Shown here: positions 33,584 to 41,649 of the stretch, piece by piece
Layout: each line of letters starts with the position of its first letter
How positions within the stretch are numbered: the stretch's first letter is position 1
Assembly (NCBI GenBank): GCA_963678465.1
Contig: OY782858.1
Coordinates: 1,860,001 to 1,924,000, forward strand
Direction: 5' to 3'
DNA from: Paludibacter sp963678465
Lineage (GTDB): Bacteria > Bacteroidota > Bacteroidia > Bacteroidales > Paludibacteraceae
Length of the DNA stretch: 64,000 nucleotides
Notes under the pieces: generated by a model
Told to the model about the DNA's origin: nothing
Database searches by the model: none
Seen by the model: the letters and a program-made list of their open reading frames with translations, nothing else
Made by a program: the position numbers and the translations under genes

Positions 33584-33606
33584 ACAGGGTATTTCAGGGA
33601 TATACC
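33584..33606 (+). promoter_or_regulatory. Sulfur-island operator copy C (ACAGGGTAT)
   Basis: ACAGGGTAT at 33584-33592 is followed by an inverted ATACC at 33602-33606. It starts 31 bases before the -7 box of the susC leader, 22 bases (about two helical turns) closer than at cysK. Confidence 0.55.
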
Positions 33607-33614
33607 GCACAGCT

Positions 33615-33622
33615 TACTTTTG
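33615..33622 (+). promoter_or_regulatory. -7 box of the susC leader transcript (TACTTTTG)
   Basis: TACTTTTG matches TAnnTTTG. The -33 region is poor and overlaps the end of operator copy C, which suggests control by an activator. Transcription would begin near 33629 and include the leader peptide. Confidence 0.6.
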
Positions 33623-33636
33623 CAAAAGAGAATTTT

Positions 33637-33675
33637 GAACACGAAACCCGGAACACGAAACTCGAAACCCGAAAC
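33637..33675. repeat. ACACGAAACCCGGAACACG word repeat
   Basis: GAACACGAAACCCGG, AACACGAAACTCG and AAACCCGAAAC follow one another directly upstream of the leader peptide. It is the same module family as 31538-31569. Confidence 0.7.
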
Positions 33676-33681
33676 AAACCA

Positions 33682-33756
33682 ATGTCAAACAATAATTCAA
33701 ATATAATGTGTATGTGCTGCTGTAAAACTTATGGTCGGCTCATTTCCCGTGTATAA
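33682..33756 (+). CDS. Cys/Met-rich leader peptide (24 residues) of the susC operon
   Basis: A short frame from ATG 33682 to TAA 33754-33756 with the run MCMCCC: ATG codons at 33706 and 33712, and Cys codons at 33709, 33715, 33718 and 33721. Four cysteines in 24 residues, three consecutive, is the mark of a ribosome-stalling leader peptide rather than a functional protein. It lies between a -7 box and a terminator-like hairpin, upstream of susC, within a cluster of cysteine and homocysteine synthesis genes. The bases right after the Cys codons (33732-33740) can pair with the 5' arm of that hairpin. It has no Shine-Dalgarno, as is normal in this phylum. No family match was attempted; the function is inferred from layout. 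Confidence 0.7.
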   Translation: MSNNNSNIMCMCCCKTYGRLISRV

Positions 33757-33782
33757 TAAAGCAATAAAAAATACAACAACGA

Positions 33783-33820
33783 AAAGGCTGATCAACGAAA
33801 GTTTATCGGTCTTTATTTTT
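33783..33820 (+). promoter_or_regulatory. Attenuator hairpin before susC
   Basis: AAAGGCTGAT (33783-33792) pairs with ATCGGTCTTT (33805-33814; ten pairs, two G-U). Inside it AAC/GTT closes a GAAA tetraloop (33797-33800), and ATTTTTAG follows. TGGTCGGCT (33732-33740) in the leader frame can instead pair with GGCTGATCA (33786-33794), which would prevent the terminator. Confidence 0.65.
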
Positions 33821-33859
33821 AGAAAAGAAACAGTATTTATCAATTAATAAAACAAGCAA

Positions 33860-36800
33860 ATGAAAAGATTAAGGTTAGAAAAGATTACATTCGTTTTGTT
33901 GCTGAGCCTGCTGATTACCGGAGTTTCGGCTCAGACCAAAGCCCTGCTCAGCGTAACCGGAAAAGTGACCGATACCTCGGGCGCCGAACTGGCAGGAGTT
34001 ACCGTATTGCACAAAGATGCAAAATCAGCCGGAACCATTACAGATGCTCAGGGAAAATACAGCATCAGCATTCCCGGTGGCGAGTATCTTGTTTTCTCGT
34101 ACATTGGGTTCGAAACACAGACTGTTCAGGTAAACACCGACCGACAGCTCAATATACAACTAAAAGAAAGCTCCACTTATCTGAACGAGGTGGTGATTAC
34201 TTCGCTCAATATTCCACGTGAGAAAAAAGCGCTGGGCTATTCGGTGCAGGGCGTTAGTGATGAAGCCTTTCAGACTCGTCCCACCAACGCACTGAGTGCG
34301 CTGACAGGCAAAATTGCAGGCTTACAGGTGATCAGCAGCGGAGGAAACTTGGGAGGTTCGTCGCGCATCACCCTGCGTGGTATCAACTCCATTACCGGAA
34401 ATAACCAGCCTCTTTACGTCATTGATGGTGTGCCGCTGGACAATACCGACCTGAATACTTCGTCGACAATCAACGGTAGCGCCGGGAAAGATGTGGGAAG
34501 CACCATTCAGGATATTAACCCCGACGACATTGCCGACGTGAGCGTACTCAAAGGCCCTTCTGCAGCTGCACTCTACGGCTCGCGGGCAGCCAACGGTGTG
34601 ATTCTGATCACCACCAAAAAAGGTTCGGGCAAATCGGGCAAGCTAAGTGTGGAACTCAACACAGGTATTGAATTCGAAAACGTGGTACGCCTTCCCGAAC
34701 GTCAGAAACTTTATGGTGGTGGATACAACACGACCTTTTCAACAGCAAATATCAACGGAACTACTTATAAAATTGTGGATTATGCTTCGGACGAAAGCTG
34801 GGGACCCAAACTCGACGGAACACCTGTGCTTCACTGGTACAATCTCGATCCTGAATATCCGGCCGACTATCTGAATCCCGAACCCTGGTTGTATCCTGAA
34901 AATGACGTTAATTATTTCTTCAACACAGGAGTATCGAACACCAACAATATTTCGCTGTCGCAAACAACCGATAAAGCATCGTTCCGCGTATCATTGACCA
35001 ACAAAAACGTAACAGGCACTGTACCCAACTCCTCGCTGAGCCGTAACACCGTAAACATATCGGGTAGCACCAACGGAAAATTTATTTCATTCTTTGGAAA
35101 TGCCAACTATCTGAAAAATAAATCGCTGGGACGTCCATGGACAGGAGCTTCGAACCGGAACATTATCCTCGAAGCCTTTCAGTGGGGAGCTGTGCAGGTG
35201 GATTACAAAAAACTGGAGGAATATAAACGTCCCGACGGCACACCCCGGGCATGGAACCGCACAGGATATACAAATACTGTTGGCGATGAAAAAACAAAAT
35301 ACATCGACAATCCTTACTGGTCGGCTTACGAGAGCTATCTGGAAGAAGACCGCGACCGTCTTTACGGAAATGTGGGAGTAAAAATTACGCCAGCAAGCTG
35401 GTTAACAGTCACCGGGCGCATCAACGGAGATATTTATCAGTACAATGCGCAGGACAGAATTGCAGTTTACTCACGTTCGCAGTCGCAGTACTCCGAATAC
35501 CTTCAGAAGTACAATGAGTTTAACTACGAACTGATCGCCACTGCCAACAAAAGCTGGGGCGTACACTCGCTCGTAGCTAACGTGGGTACCAATTACCTGC
35601 AACGTTCGCGCCGTGTGAGCGACATCACTACCTCGGGCGGATTAATTATTCCGGGATTTTACAGCCTGAGCAATGCCACTTCTACAATCATTGGTTCGTC
35701 TACAGGCATTTACAACAAAGCATTGGCTTCGGTATTCGGTAGTTTCTCCTACGGTTGGAACAGCACATTCTACCTCGACGGAACACTTCGCAACGACTGG
35801 TCGTCAACATTGCCCGAAGCGAACAATTCCTATCTGTATCCTTCGCTTACCTCATCGGTTATTCTGAGCGAATTGCCCGGGCTGAAAAATCAGCAATGGC
35901 TTTCATTCGCCAAATTCCGGCTGGGTTGGGCGCAGGTGGGTAACGACACCGATCCTTATCAGCTTTACAAGGTGTACGAATCGGTTACCGCTATCAACGG
36001 CAACATCGCCTACTCCCTGCCAGGACAACTCAACAACCTGAACCTGAAACCCGAAATCACATCTTCCATCGAAACAGGTATTCAGTTGCAATTATTTAAA
36101 AATCTGATTGGTCTGGATGTGACTTATTACAACAACAATAGCCGGAATCAAATTATTTCGCTCCCTACTTCGGATGCCTTTGGTTACATCTCGAAACTGA
36201 TTAATGCAGGCGAAATAAACAACCGTGGGATTGAAGTTACTTTGACAGCAAATCCGGTTAAAACTCGTGATTTCGACTGGAACTCAAGTATCAATTTTTC
36301 GAAAAACACAAATAAAATTGTGAAACTTTCGGATGCCGTTTCGAAACTCGACCTTAGCACCACACTCGTAAGCCTTGTGGCTCAGGAAGGCGAAAGTTAC
36401 GGACAATTGCAGGGTTACGACTTTGTATATGCTCCTGATGGACAAAAAGTGATCGGCGCCGATGGACTTTATATGCGTACGCAGCAACTTAAATCGCTCG
36501 GCAGCGTGTTGCCCGATTTCCTTTGGAGTTTTCAGAATCAGTTCCGCTACAAGGATTTCACTTTCGGCTTCCTGATTGACTCCCGCATAGGCGGAAAATT
36601 CTTCTCGCAAACCTATAAAGTGGCCATGTACTCAGGTATTTTGCCCGAAACGGCAGCCAATGGCATCCGCGAAACAGGTGTGGTGATTGATGGTGTGACA
36701 GGCGATGTAACTTTCAATTCCGATGGTTCGTACACAGTGACCAACACTGCGCCAAATACCAAAAACGTAAGCGCACAGGCCTGGGCACGTAATCATTATA

Positions 36801-37066
36801 ACGGGCCAACCACTTTCGATATTTTCGATGCCAGTTTCATCAAATTGCGCGAAGTGACCCTGGGTTACGACCTTAAACTGTCCAAAGGAAGCGCCATCGA
36901 AAGCATCAACACTTCAGTGTATGCACGAAATCTGTTTTATCTCTTCCGCGAAAGTAAAACAATCGACCCCGAATTGACCAACAGCGGTGGAAACGTACAG
37001 GGAATTGAAGGTGGGAACATACCGAATCCGCTTACTTACGGTCTGAACGTCAGCTTTAAATTTTAA
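33860..37066 (+). CDS. SusC/RagA-family TonB-linked outer-membrane transporter
   Basis: A 1068-residue protein. Signal peptide to about residue 24 (LLITGVSAQ), carboxypeptidase-D regulatory-like domain (about 30-110: VTGKVTDTSGAELAGVTVLHK), plug (about 115-260, including LRGINSITGNNQPLYVIDGVPLDN and VLKGPSAAALYGSRAANGVILITTKKG), then a 22-strand-type barrel ending in a terminal phenylalanine (LNVSFKF). It imports a ligand through the outer membrane with TonB energy, working with the downstream SusD-like lipoprotein. Most SusCD pairs carry glycans or peptides; here no glycoside hydrolase is linked, and the sulfur genes and Cys leader point to a sulfur-containing compound. That substrate is inference. 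Confidence 0.92.
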   Translation: MKRLRLEKITFVLLLSLLITGVSAQTKALLSVTGKVTDTSGAELAGVTVLHKDAKSAGTITDAQGKYSISIPGGEYLVFSYIGFETQTVQVNTDRQLNIQLKESSTYLNEVVITSLNIPREKKALGYSVQGVSDEAFQTRPTNALSALTGKIAGLQVISSGGNLGGSSRITLRGINSITGNNQPLYVIDGVPLDNTDLNTSSTINGSAGKDVGSTIQDINPDDIADVSVLKGPSAAALYGSRAANGVILITTKKGSGKSGKLSVELNTGIEFENVVRLPERQKLYGGGYNTTFSTANINGTTYKIVDYASDESWGPKLDGTPVLHWYNLDPEYPADYLNPEPWLYPENDVNYFFNTGVSNTNNISLSQTTDKASFRVSLTNKNVTGTVPNSSLSRNTVNISGSTNGKFISFFGNANYLKNKSLGRPWTGASNRNIILEAFQWGAVQVDYKKLEEYKRPDGTPRAWNRTGYTNTVGDEKTKYIDNPYWSAYESYLEEDRDRLYGNVGVKITPASWLTVTGRINGDIYQYNAQDRIAVYSRSQSQYSEYLQKYNEFNYELIATANKSWGVHSLVANVGTNYLQRSRRVSDITTSGGLIIPGFYSLSNATSTIIGSSTGIYNKALASVFGSFSYGWNSTFYLDGTLRNDWSSTLPEANNSYLYPSLTSSVILSELPGLKNQQWLSFAKFRLGWAQVGNDTDPYQLYKVYESVTAINGNIAYSLPGQLNNLNLKPEITSSIETGIQLQLFKNLIGLDVTYYNNNSRNQIISLPTSDAFGYISKLINAGEINNRGIEVTLTANPVKTRDFDWNSSINFSKNTNKIVKLSDAVSKLDLSTTLVSLVAQEGESYGQLQGYDFVYAPDGQKVIGADGLYMRTQQLKSLGSVLPDFLWSFQNQFRYKDFTFGFLIDSRIGGKFFSQTYKVAMYSGILPETAANGIRETGVVIDGVTGDVTFNSDGSYTVTNTAPNTKNVSAQAWARNHYNGPTTFDIFDASFIKLREVTLGYDLKLSKGSAIESINTSVYARNLFYLFRESKTIDPELTNSGGNVQGIEGGNIPNPLTYGLNVSFKF

Positions 37067-37093
37067 TTTCAAACCCGATAAAAAATAAAAGTT

Positions 37094-38632
37094 ATGAAAC
37101 TCAAAACAATATATATACTTATTATTTCGTTGGCTGTGGCAGGTTTTAGCTCCTGCATCGACGAGGACCTGAACATCGATCCTAACCGTCCATCGGCTGT
37201 GCCAACCACTTCGCTGATTGTAACTGCCGAAAAACGCCTTGTCGACAATCTCCGGAGCGAGAATATTTCTCTGCGTGGCTCAGCGCTCTTCGTACAGCAA
37301 CTGGCGCAGAACACTTACACAAGTCAGTCGCGCTACGACATTCCGTTCAGCTATTCAGCCGATTACTGGAGTGGACTTTACAAGGTTTTGAACAACCTTC
37401 AGGAAATCATCAATCTGAACACAAATCCGGCCACTAAAGATATAGTCACAGCCAACGGTGCGGGACGCAATGCCAATCAGATAGCCATCAGCCGCATTCT
37501 GAAATCCTATGCTTTTTATGCCCTTACAGATGTGTTTGGCAATGTTCCCTACCATTCGTACGGTAGCAACGATCCCGATTTTCAGGCTTTGCAACAAAAC
37601 CCCGACAACATCACACCGAAATATGCATCGCAAGAAAAAATATATGCCGACATTCTGAAAGAGCTGAAAGAAGCCGGAGATACGCTGTTGAAATATTCAA
37701 CTGAAAAAACATTTGGTAACTCGGATATAATTTATGCCGGCGACAATGCCAAATGGGCTAAATTTGCCAACTCGCTACGCCTGCGCTTTGCCACCCGTGT
37801 GAAAGCTAAAAACCCGACTTTGTATCAGAGTCATTTTGCCGATGCGCTTGCCAAAGGCGTATTTACAAGCAATGCCGACAATGCTGTGTACAAATATGCC
37901 AGTTCGTCGCCCAACGAAGCGCCACTCTACCGCGCCACTGTAACTGCCAATCGTAAAGACTTTGCCATTTCGCACGTATTTATTGGATTGTTGAAAGGCG
38001 AAAATCCACAACTTCCCGTAGCCGATCCACGACTGGCAATTTATGCACTGAAAAACAGTGCCGGCAACTATGTAGGATTGCCTTACGGACTTACCGAAGG
38101 GCAGGCTGGTAAGTTTTCGGCCACAGGAGTAAGTCTGCCGGGTGCTGTGTACAATGCTGCGAATTTTGGCGAAGTGCTGCAGGAGTACAGCGAAGTGGCA
38201 TTTCTGATTTCGGAACACAACAACTGGAGTCAGGCCGATTACGAAAAAGCAGTCAAAGCATCACTCGAGAAATGGGGCGTATCAGCAGCCGACCAGAACA
38301 ATTACATTGCTGCTTTGCCGGCGGCCAGCGAGCAAAACGTGTTGAACCAAAAATACATTGCACTGTTTACGCAGTTTCTCGAAGGCTGGAGCGAATATCG
38401 CCGCACAGGCTATCCGAATTTTCTGATCAAAAAAGACGATGTGGTATTCAGCGGAACCATCGAAGGAGCAACCGCCACTTACACTTTTAATCCTTTGTTT
38501 GGGAATGGAGGAGTGCCTGCCCGACTTTATTATCCTACCAAGGAACAAACGGTAAACAAAACAAGTTACCAGGCCGCCATAGCCGCACAGGGAAACGATG
38601 TGATAGAAACCGATTTGTGGATATTTGAATAA
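37094..38632 (+). CDS. SusD/RagB-like surface lipoprotein (SusD-like_2 type)
   Basis: A 512-residue lipoprotein (AVAGFSSC lipobox, anchor C20). The N-terminal region LNIDPNRPSAVPTTSLIVTAEK and the ISRILKSYAFYALTDVFGNVPY helix are typical of the SusD-like_2 group, which differs from classical starch SusD. The C-terminal half has FLISEHNNWSQADYEKAVKASLEKWG and the FLEGWSEYRRTGYP motif near residue 430. It caps the SusC barrel and binds the ligand at the cell surface. It starts 27 bases after susC and is co-transcribed with it. Confidence 0.92.
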   Translation: MKLKTIYILIISLAVAGFSSCIDEDLNIDPNRPSAVPTTSLIVTAEKRLVDNLRSENISLRGSALFVQQLAQNTYTSQSRYDIPFSYSADYWSGLYKVLNNLQEIINLNTNPATKDIVTANGAGRNANQIAISRILKSYAFYALTDVFGNVPYHSYGSNDPDFQALQQNPDNITPKYASQEKIYADILKELKEAGDTLLKYSTEKTFGNSDIIYAGDNAKWAKFANSLRLRFATRVKAKNPTLYQSHFADALAKGVFTSNADNAVYKYASSSPNEAPLYRATVTANRKDFAISHVFIGLLKGENPQLPVADPRLAIYALKNSAGNYVGLPYGLTEGQAGKFSATGVSLPGAVYNAANFGEVLQEYSEVAFLISEHNNWSQADYEKAVKASLEKWGVSAADQNNYIAALPAASEQNVLNQKYIALFTQFLEGWSEYRRTGYPNFLIKKDDVVFSGTIEGATATYTFNPLFGNGGVPARLYYPTKEQTVNKTSYQAAIAAQGNDVIETDLWIFE

Positions 38633-38650
38633 TTCTTATTTTTGTCGAAC

Positions 38651-38698
38651 CAATATGCAAAGCCTGCGAAACAGTTTTTCGCCCGGCTTTGCATATTG
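38651..38698 (+). terminator. Strong hairpin after susD
   Basis: CAATATGCAAAGCC (38651-38664) pairs perfectly with GGCTTTGCATATTG (38685-38698), with inner GCGAAA/TTTCGC. No T run follows, so it may be a weak terminator or an mRNA-stabilising stem between susD and the thioredoxin gene. Confidence 0.6.
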
Positions 38699-38767
38699 CC
38701 AAACAGTAAATCGTAAATTATTAAAATGAATATCCGTTTCATTACCTACTTCTGCTATACAAACCCT

Positions 38768-38990
38768 CTTTAAGGATGACCTCGTCCGGTGAGCCGAAAA
38801 ATGGAGTGAAGTAGGCGTAGAAAACTTTTCTGTTTGAGTCCCGACGTATTTCGTCGGGGCGAGTTTAAAAGTTTTCAGCCTGCAAACGACTAATTTTTCG
38901 AGCGAGGCGGGCGCAGTCTTGACTTTTTTTGCTTACTTTTTTGTGTTAAGACAAAAAAGTAAGTGGGGTTTTAGGGGCAAAGCCCCTGTT
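38768..38990. repeat. Structured non-coding element of about 220 bp
   Basis: Three inverted repeats follow one another. GAAAACTTTT/AAAAGTTTTC (38820-38829, 38867-38876) encloses CCCGACG/CGTCGGG (38840-38846, 38852-38858). CTTACTTTTTTGT/ACAAAAAAGTAAG is at 38932-38944 and 38951-38963. AGGGGC-AAA-GCCCCT is at 38973-38987. No coding potential is seen. It fills the 425-base gap before the thioredoxin gene and looks like a dispersed intergenic element. Confidence 0.6.
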
Positions 38991-39057
38991 GTATTGAATT
39001 TTAAAGATTTAGATAATCTATCGGATAAGCGTAATTGTTAAATAGTAAATTTCTGTT

Positions 39058-40278
39058 ATGATAAAGAAATTCAGTTTTTTGTTGCTGATCACTTCAGTAT
39101 TTTTTATTTCGTGCGGACATCAGCATTCGCTGGATGGCATTTGGCGTGGCGAATTGCAGGTGCAGGATCAACAGGCGCCCTTTCTGTTCGAACTGAAAGG
39201 CATACAGGGAGATTCTGCGTCAGTCACACTCATCAACGGCGAAGAAAAAGTAGAGCTCACCGGTATTTCGCTTCGCGGCGATACTCTTTTTATTCCAATC
39301 GATGCCTACGATGCGTACATTACCACCATTGTGTCGAACGATAAAATGGAAGGCCGTTTTATCAAAAATTATATCGAAAATGATTCGGGAGTGCCCTTCA
39401 GAGCCGACTTTCACATAAAAAGTCGCTTCGAAGCAATTGAAAAACAGCCTGCAAACAATATTGAAGGCAAATGGGACATTCTGTTTGTTTCGGATACCGG
39501 CGACACAACCAAAAACGTAGGAATCTTTAAATCGGCCAATAGCATTGTCACAGGTTCGGTGCTGACACGCTCGGGCGACCTGCGTTTTCTCGAAGGCGCT
39601 TATACAAACAAAGGTGTGGAACTTTCTGCTTTCAGCGGATTAAGTCCTTATTATTTGCAGTTTACATTCAGTGGCGCGAACAATTTCGAAGGATATTTCT
39701 ATACAACAAGAAACAAAACCCGACTAATAGCCACCCGAAACGACAAGGCCGGACTCTCCGATCCTTATAATATTGCAAAAATGAAACAGGGCGTTGCATC
39801 GCTCGGATTCAGTCTTCCAAATCTCGAAGGTCGCCGGATTTCACTTCAGGACGAACGTTACAAAGGCAAGGTGGTCATTGTGTCCATTCTTGGCAGCTGG
39901 TGTCCGAACTGTCTCGACGAAGCTGAGTTTCTGGCACCGTGGTACAAAGCCAACAAAGAACGCGGCGTGGAAATTATCGGACTGGGTTTCGAACGTAAGG
40001 ACGATTTTGAATACTCCAAAACAACTCTTAACCGCCTGAAAGCGAAATACGGAATTGAGTACGAAATACTCTTTGCAGGCAAGGCCGACGCCGAAGGCGT
40101 TGCAAAAGTGCTGCCCGAAATTGAGAATTTCTCAGGCTATCCCACCACCCTGTTTATCGACAAAAAAGGCAATGTGCGCAAGATTCACACAGGCTTCACC
40201 GGACCTGCCACAGGGCTGTTTTATGAAGATTTCAAAAAGGAATTTAATGTCCTGATTGATTCGCTGCTGGCTGAATAA
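39058..40278 (+). CDS. TlpA-like thioredoxin-fold lipoprotein
   Basis: A 406-residue lipoprotein (SVFFISC lipobox, anchor C19). The N-terminal about 230 residues form a beta-rich region of the kind common before TlpA domains in Bacteroidota. The C-terminal thioredoxin domain has the active site W281-C-P-N-C285 in ILGSWCPNCLDE and the cis-proline in YPTTLFIDKKG. It would reduce disulfides or thiols in the periplasm. Following susC-susD in the same direction, it could reduce an imported disulfide such as cystine or a mixed disulfide, or repair its partner proteins; this link is inferred. The 425-base gap means it may have its own promoter. Confidence 0.85.
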   Translation: MIKKFSFLLLITSVFFISCGHQHSLDGIWRGELQVQDQQAPFLFELKGIQGDSASVTLINGEEKVELTGISLRGDTLFIPIDAYDAYITTIVSNDKMEGRFIKNYIENDSGVPFRADFHIKSRFEAIEKQPANNIEGKWDILFVSDTGDTTKNVGIFKSANSIVTGSVLTRSGDLRFLEGAYTNKGVELSAFSGLSPYYLQFTFSGANNFEGYFYTTRNKTRLIATRNDKAGLSDPYNIAKMKQGVASLGFSLPNLEGRRISLQDERYKGKVVIVSILGSWCPNCLDEAEFLAPWYKANKERGVEIIGLGFERKDDFEYSKTTLNRLKAKYGIEYEILFAGKADAEGVAKVLPEIENFSGYPTTLFIDKKGNVRKIHTGFTGPATGLFYEDFKKEFNVLIDSLLAE

Positions 40279-40307
40279 AACGAAAAAACATTGAAGCTGG
40301 ATAAATT

Positions 40308-40342
40308 AAATGCCCTTTCCGAATTGATCAGAAAGGGCATTT
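40308..40342. terminator. Bidirectional terminator at the end of the sulfur island
   Basis: AAATGCCCTTTC (40308-40319) and GAAAGGGCATTT (40331-40342) form a 12-bp perfect stem between convergent genes. Confidence 0.8.
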
Positions 40343-40364
40343 AGTATAAATTACAACCGGATTT

Positions 40365-40919
40365 TCAGGCAGAATGTACATCAATAGCAACAAGTTCGTA
40401 CAACAGAGCCAAACCTTCCGTCCATTCATAATGTCCCGAAGCAGCATTAATATGTCCTGCATTCCCCACATTAACAAACCTGCTACCCCAGATATGGGCA
40501 TATTGTTCAGACCTTTCAATAGCAGACCACTCATCAGAACTGCTCGCCACAACCAACGAGTGAAAAGTCAGTTTCAATAAAGGATTTTGCTGAAAAAGAG
40601 TGCGATTTACTCTTCGTTGCACGGTTTCAATATCGGGCGGAGCCACCAGGAAAGCCGCTTTCACACTTTTATTGTACCTCCGGAACCACTCCGACACAGT
40701 GAGACAACCCAAACTATGAGCAACCAGCACCACATTGTCAGCACCGGATTTCTCCACATAATCATTCAGCGTTTCCACCCATTTGTCAATATCCGGCTCG
40801 TCCCAGTTTTCTTGCTCCACTCTTACAAAGTCAGACTGCGTTTTTTCGAGCCAGCTTTGCCAGTGCAGTTCACCGGAGCCTCCAAGTCCGGGTATTATCA
40901 GATAATGCGTTGTATCCAT
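40365..40919 (-). CDS. RBBP9/YdeN-type serine hydrolase
   Basis: A 184-residue alpha/beta hydrolase. PGLGGSGELHWQSWLE near the N-terminus is typical of the RBBP9/YdeN family. The nucleophile lies in VAHSLGCL (serine about 69), and the catalytic histidine is in NAGHINAASGHYEW near residue 155. Length is normal. Cytoplasmic, with unknown substrate. Monocistronic; convergent with the thioredoxin gene. Confidence 0.85.
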   Translation of the reverse strand: MDTTHYLIIPGLGGSGELHWQSWLEKTQSDFVRVEQENWDEPDIDKWVETLNDYVEKSGADNVVLVAHSLGCLTVSEWFRRYNKSVKAAFLVAPPDIETVQRRVNRTLFQQNPLLKLTFHSLVVASSSDEWSAIERSEQYAHIWGSRFVNVGNAGHINAASGHYEWTEGLALLYELVAIDVHSA

Positions 40920-41077
40920 TCTACGAAAAGGTTTTGTATATTTTAAGATACAAAAATCGGCTTTTTATCAATTGAATACAATCACATTATAAAGGTAAAT
41001 TTATACCCTTATTGCGGTATGCACCATATCATTATCCGCTAAAAAGGAATAACAATATGCATTAAAGAGGATACTTT

Positions 41078-41509
41078 TTACGCCTTTTTGTTCATCATCC
41101 ATGCAGAGAAAACCTGGATATAATCCCAGAAAGACGTAATTAAATGTTCGGGGAGTTTGGTCTCAAGCAAAGCAATACGATAACATTCGAGCCACACAAT
41201 CCGACCTTCGGGAGTAATTTCAAAAGGATTATGACGGTTGATCAGCATAGGGCGGCCGCGGTTTTGATTAAAATAATCGGGACCGCCACAGATCTGAATC
41301 ATAAAGTCAGCCGAACGTATTTTGGCCTTTTCGAACTCCTCATCATCTTCCGGAAACAAATGTTTTATATCACTTTCGCGCATAAGGTCATAGTGTCTGT
41401 TCACCATTTTCCGGATACCTTCTTCACCCAATTCATTCAAAAAATCAGGGTGTGGCTTGCTAACATCGGGGCGCGCCCCCACCGGATAGCTATTTATCTT
41501 CAATTCCAT
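41078..41509 (-). CDS. Truncated-hemoglobin-like globin
   Basis: A 143-residue protein with a 2-over-2 globin-like pattern: IRKMVNRHYDLMRESDIKHLFP, then AKIRSADFMIQICGGPDYFNQNRGRPMLINRHNPFEITPEGRIVWLECYRIAL. The GGP-Y and the RHNPF histidine (H93, likely proximal) with the downstream W106 match truncated hemoglobins. These bind heme and often handle oxygen or nitric oxide in anaerobes. No partner gene is adjacent. The spacer 40920-41077 holds nothing recognised. Confidence 0.8.
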   Translation of the reverse strand: MELKINSYPVGARPDVSKPHPDFLNELGEEGIRKMVNRHYDLMRESDIKHLFPEDDEEFEKAKIRSADFMIQICGGPDYFNQNRGRPMLINRHNPFEITPEGRIVWLECYRIALLETKLPEHLITSFWDYIQVFSAWMMNKKA

Positions 41510-41590
41510 TTTAGTTTTTTCTTTCTCAAACCAATTGGAAGCTGTTTTTGTTTATCGGATTAAGATTTATGAATTCTTTATAACTAAAAA

Positions 41591-41621
41591 GCGACCCTGC
41601 CACAAATAGTGACAGGGTCGC
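41591..41621 (-). terminator. mnmA terminator
   Basis: GCGACCCTG (41591-41599) pairs with CAGGGTCGC (41613-41621), with a T run on the minus strand. Confidence 0.85.
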
Positions 41622-41649
41622 AGAATAATCGATTTTTAAGATTTGCAGC

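Noticed and set aside
33520..33756. A 78-codon protein containing the leader peptide
   Set aside because: Its first part precedes the -7 box at 33615 and runs through low-complexity repeats; only the final 24 codons after ATG 33682 are credible.
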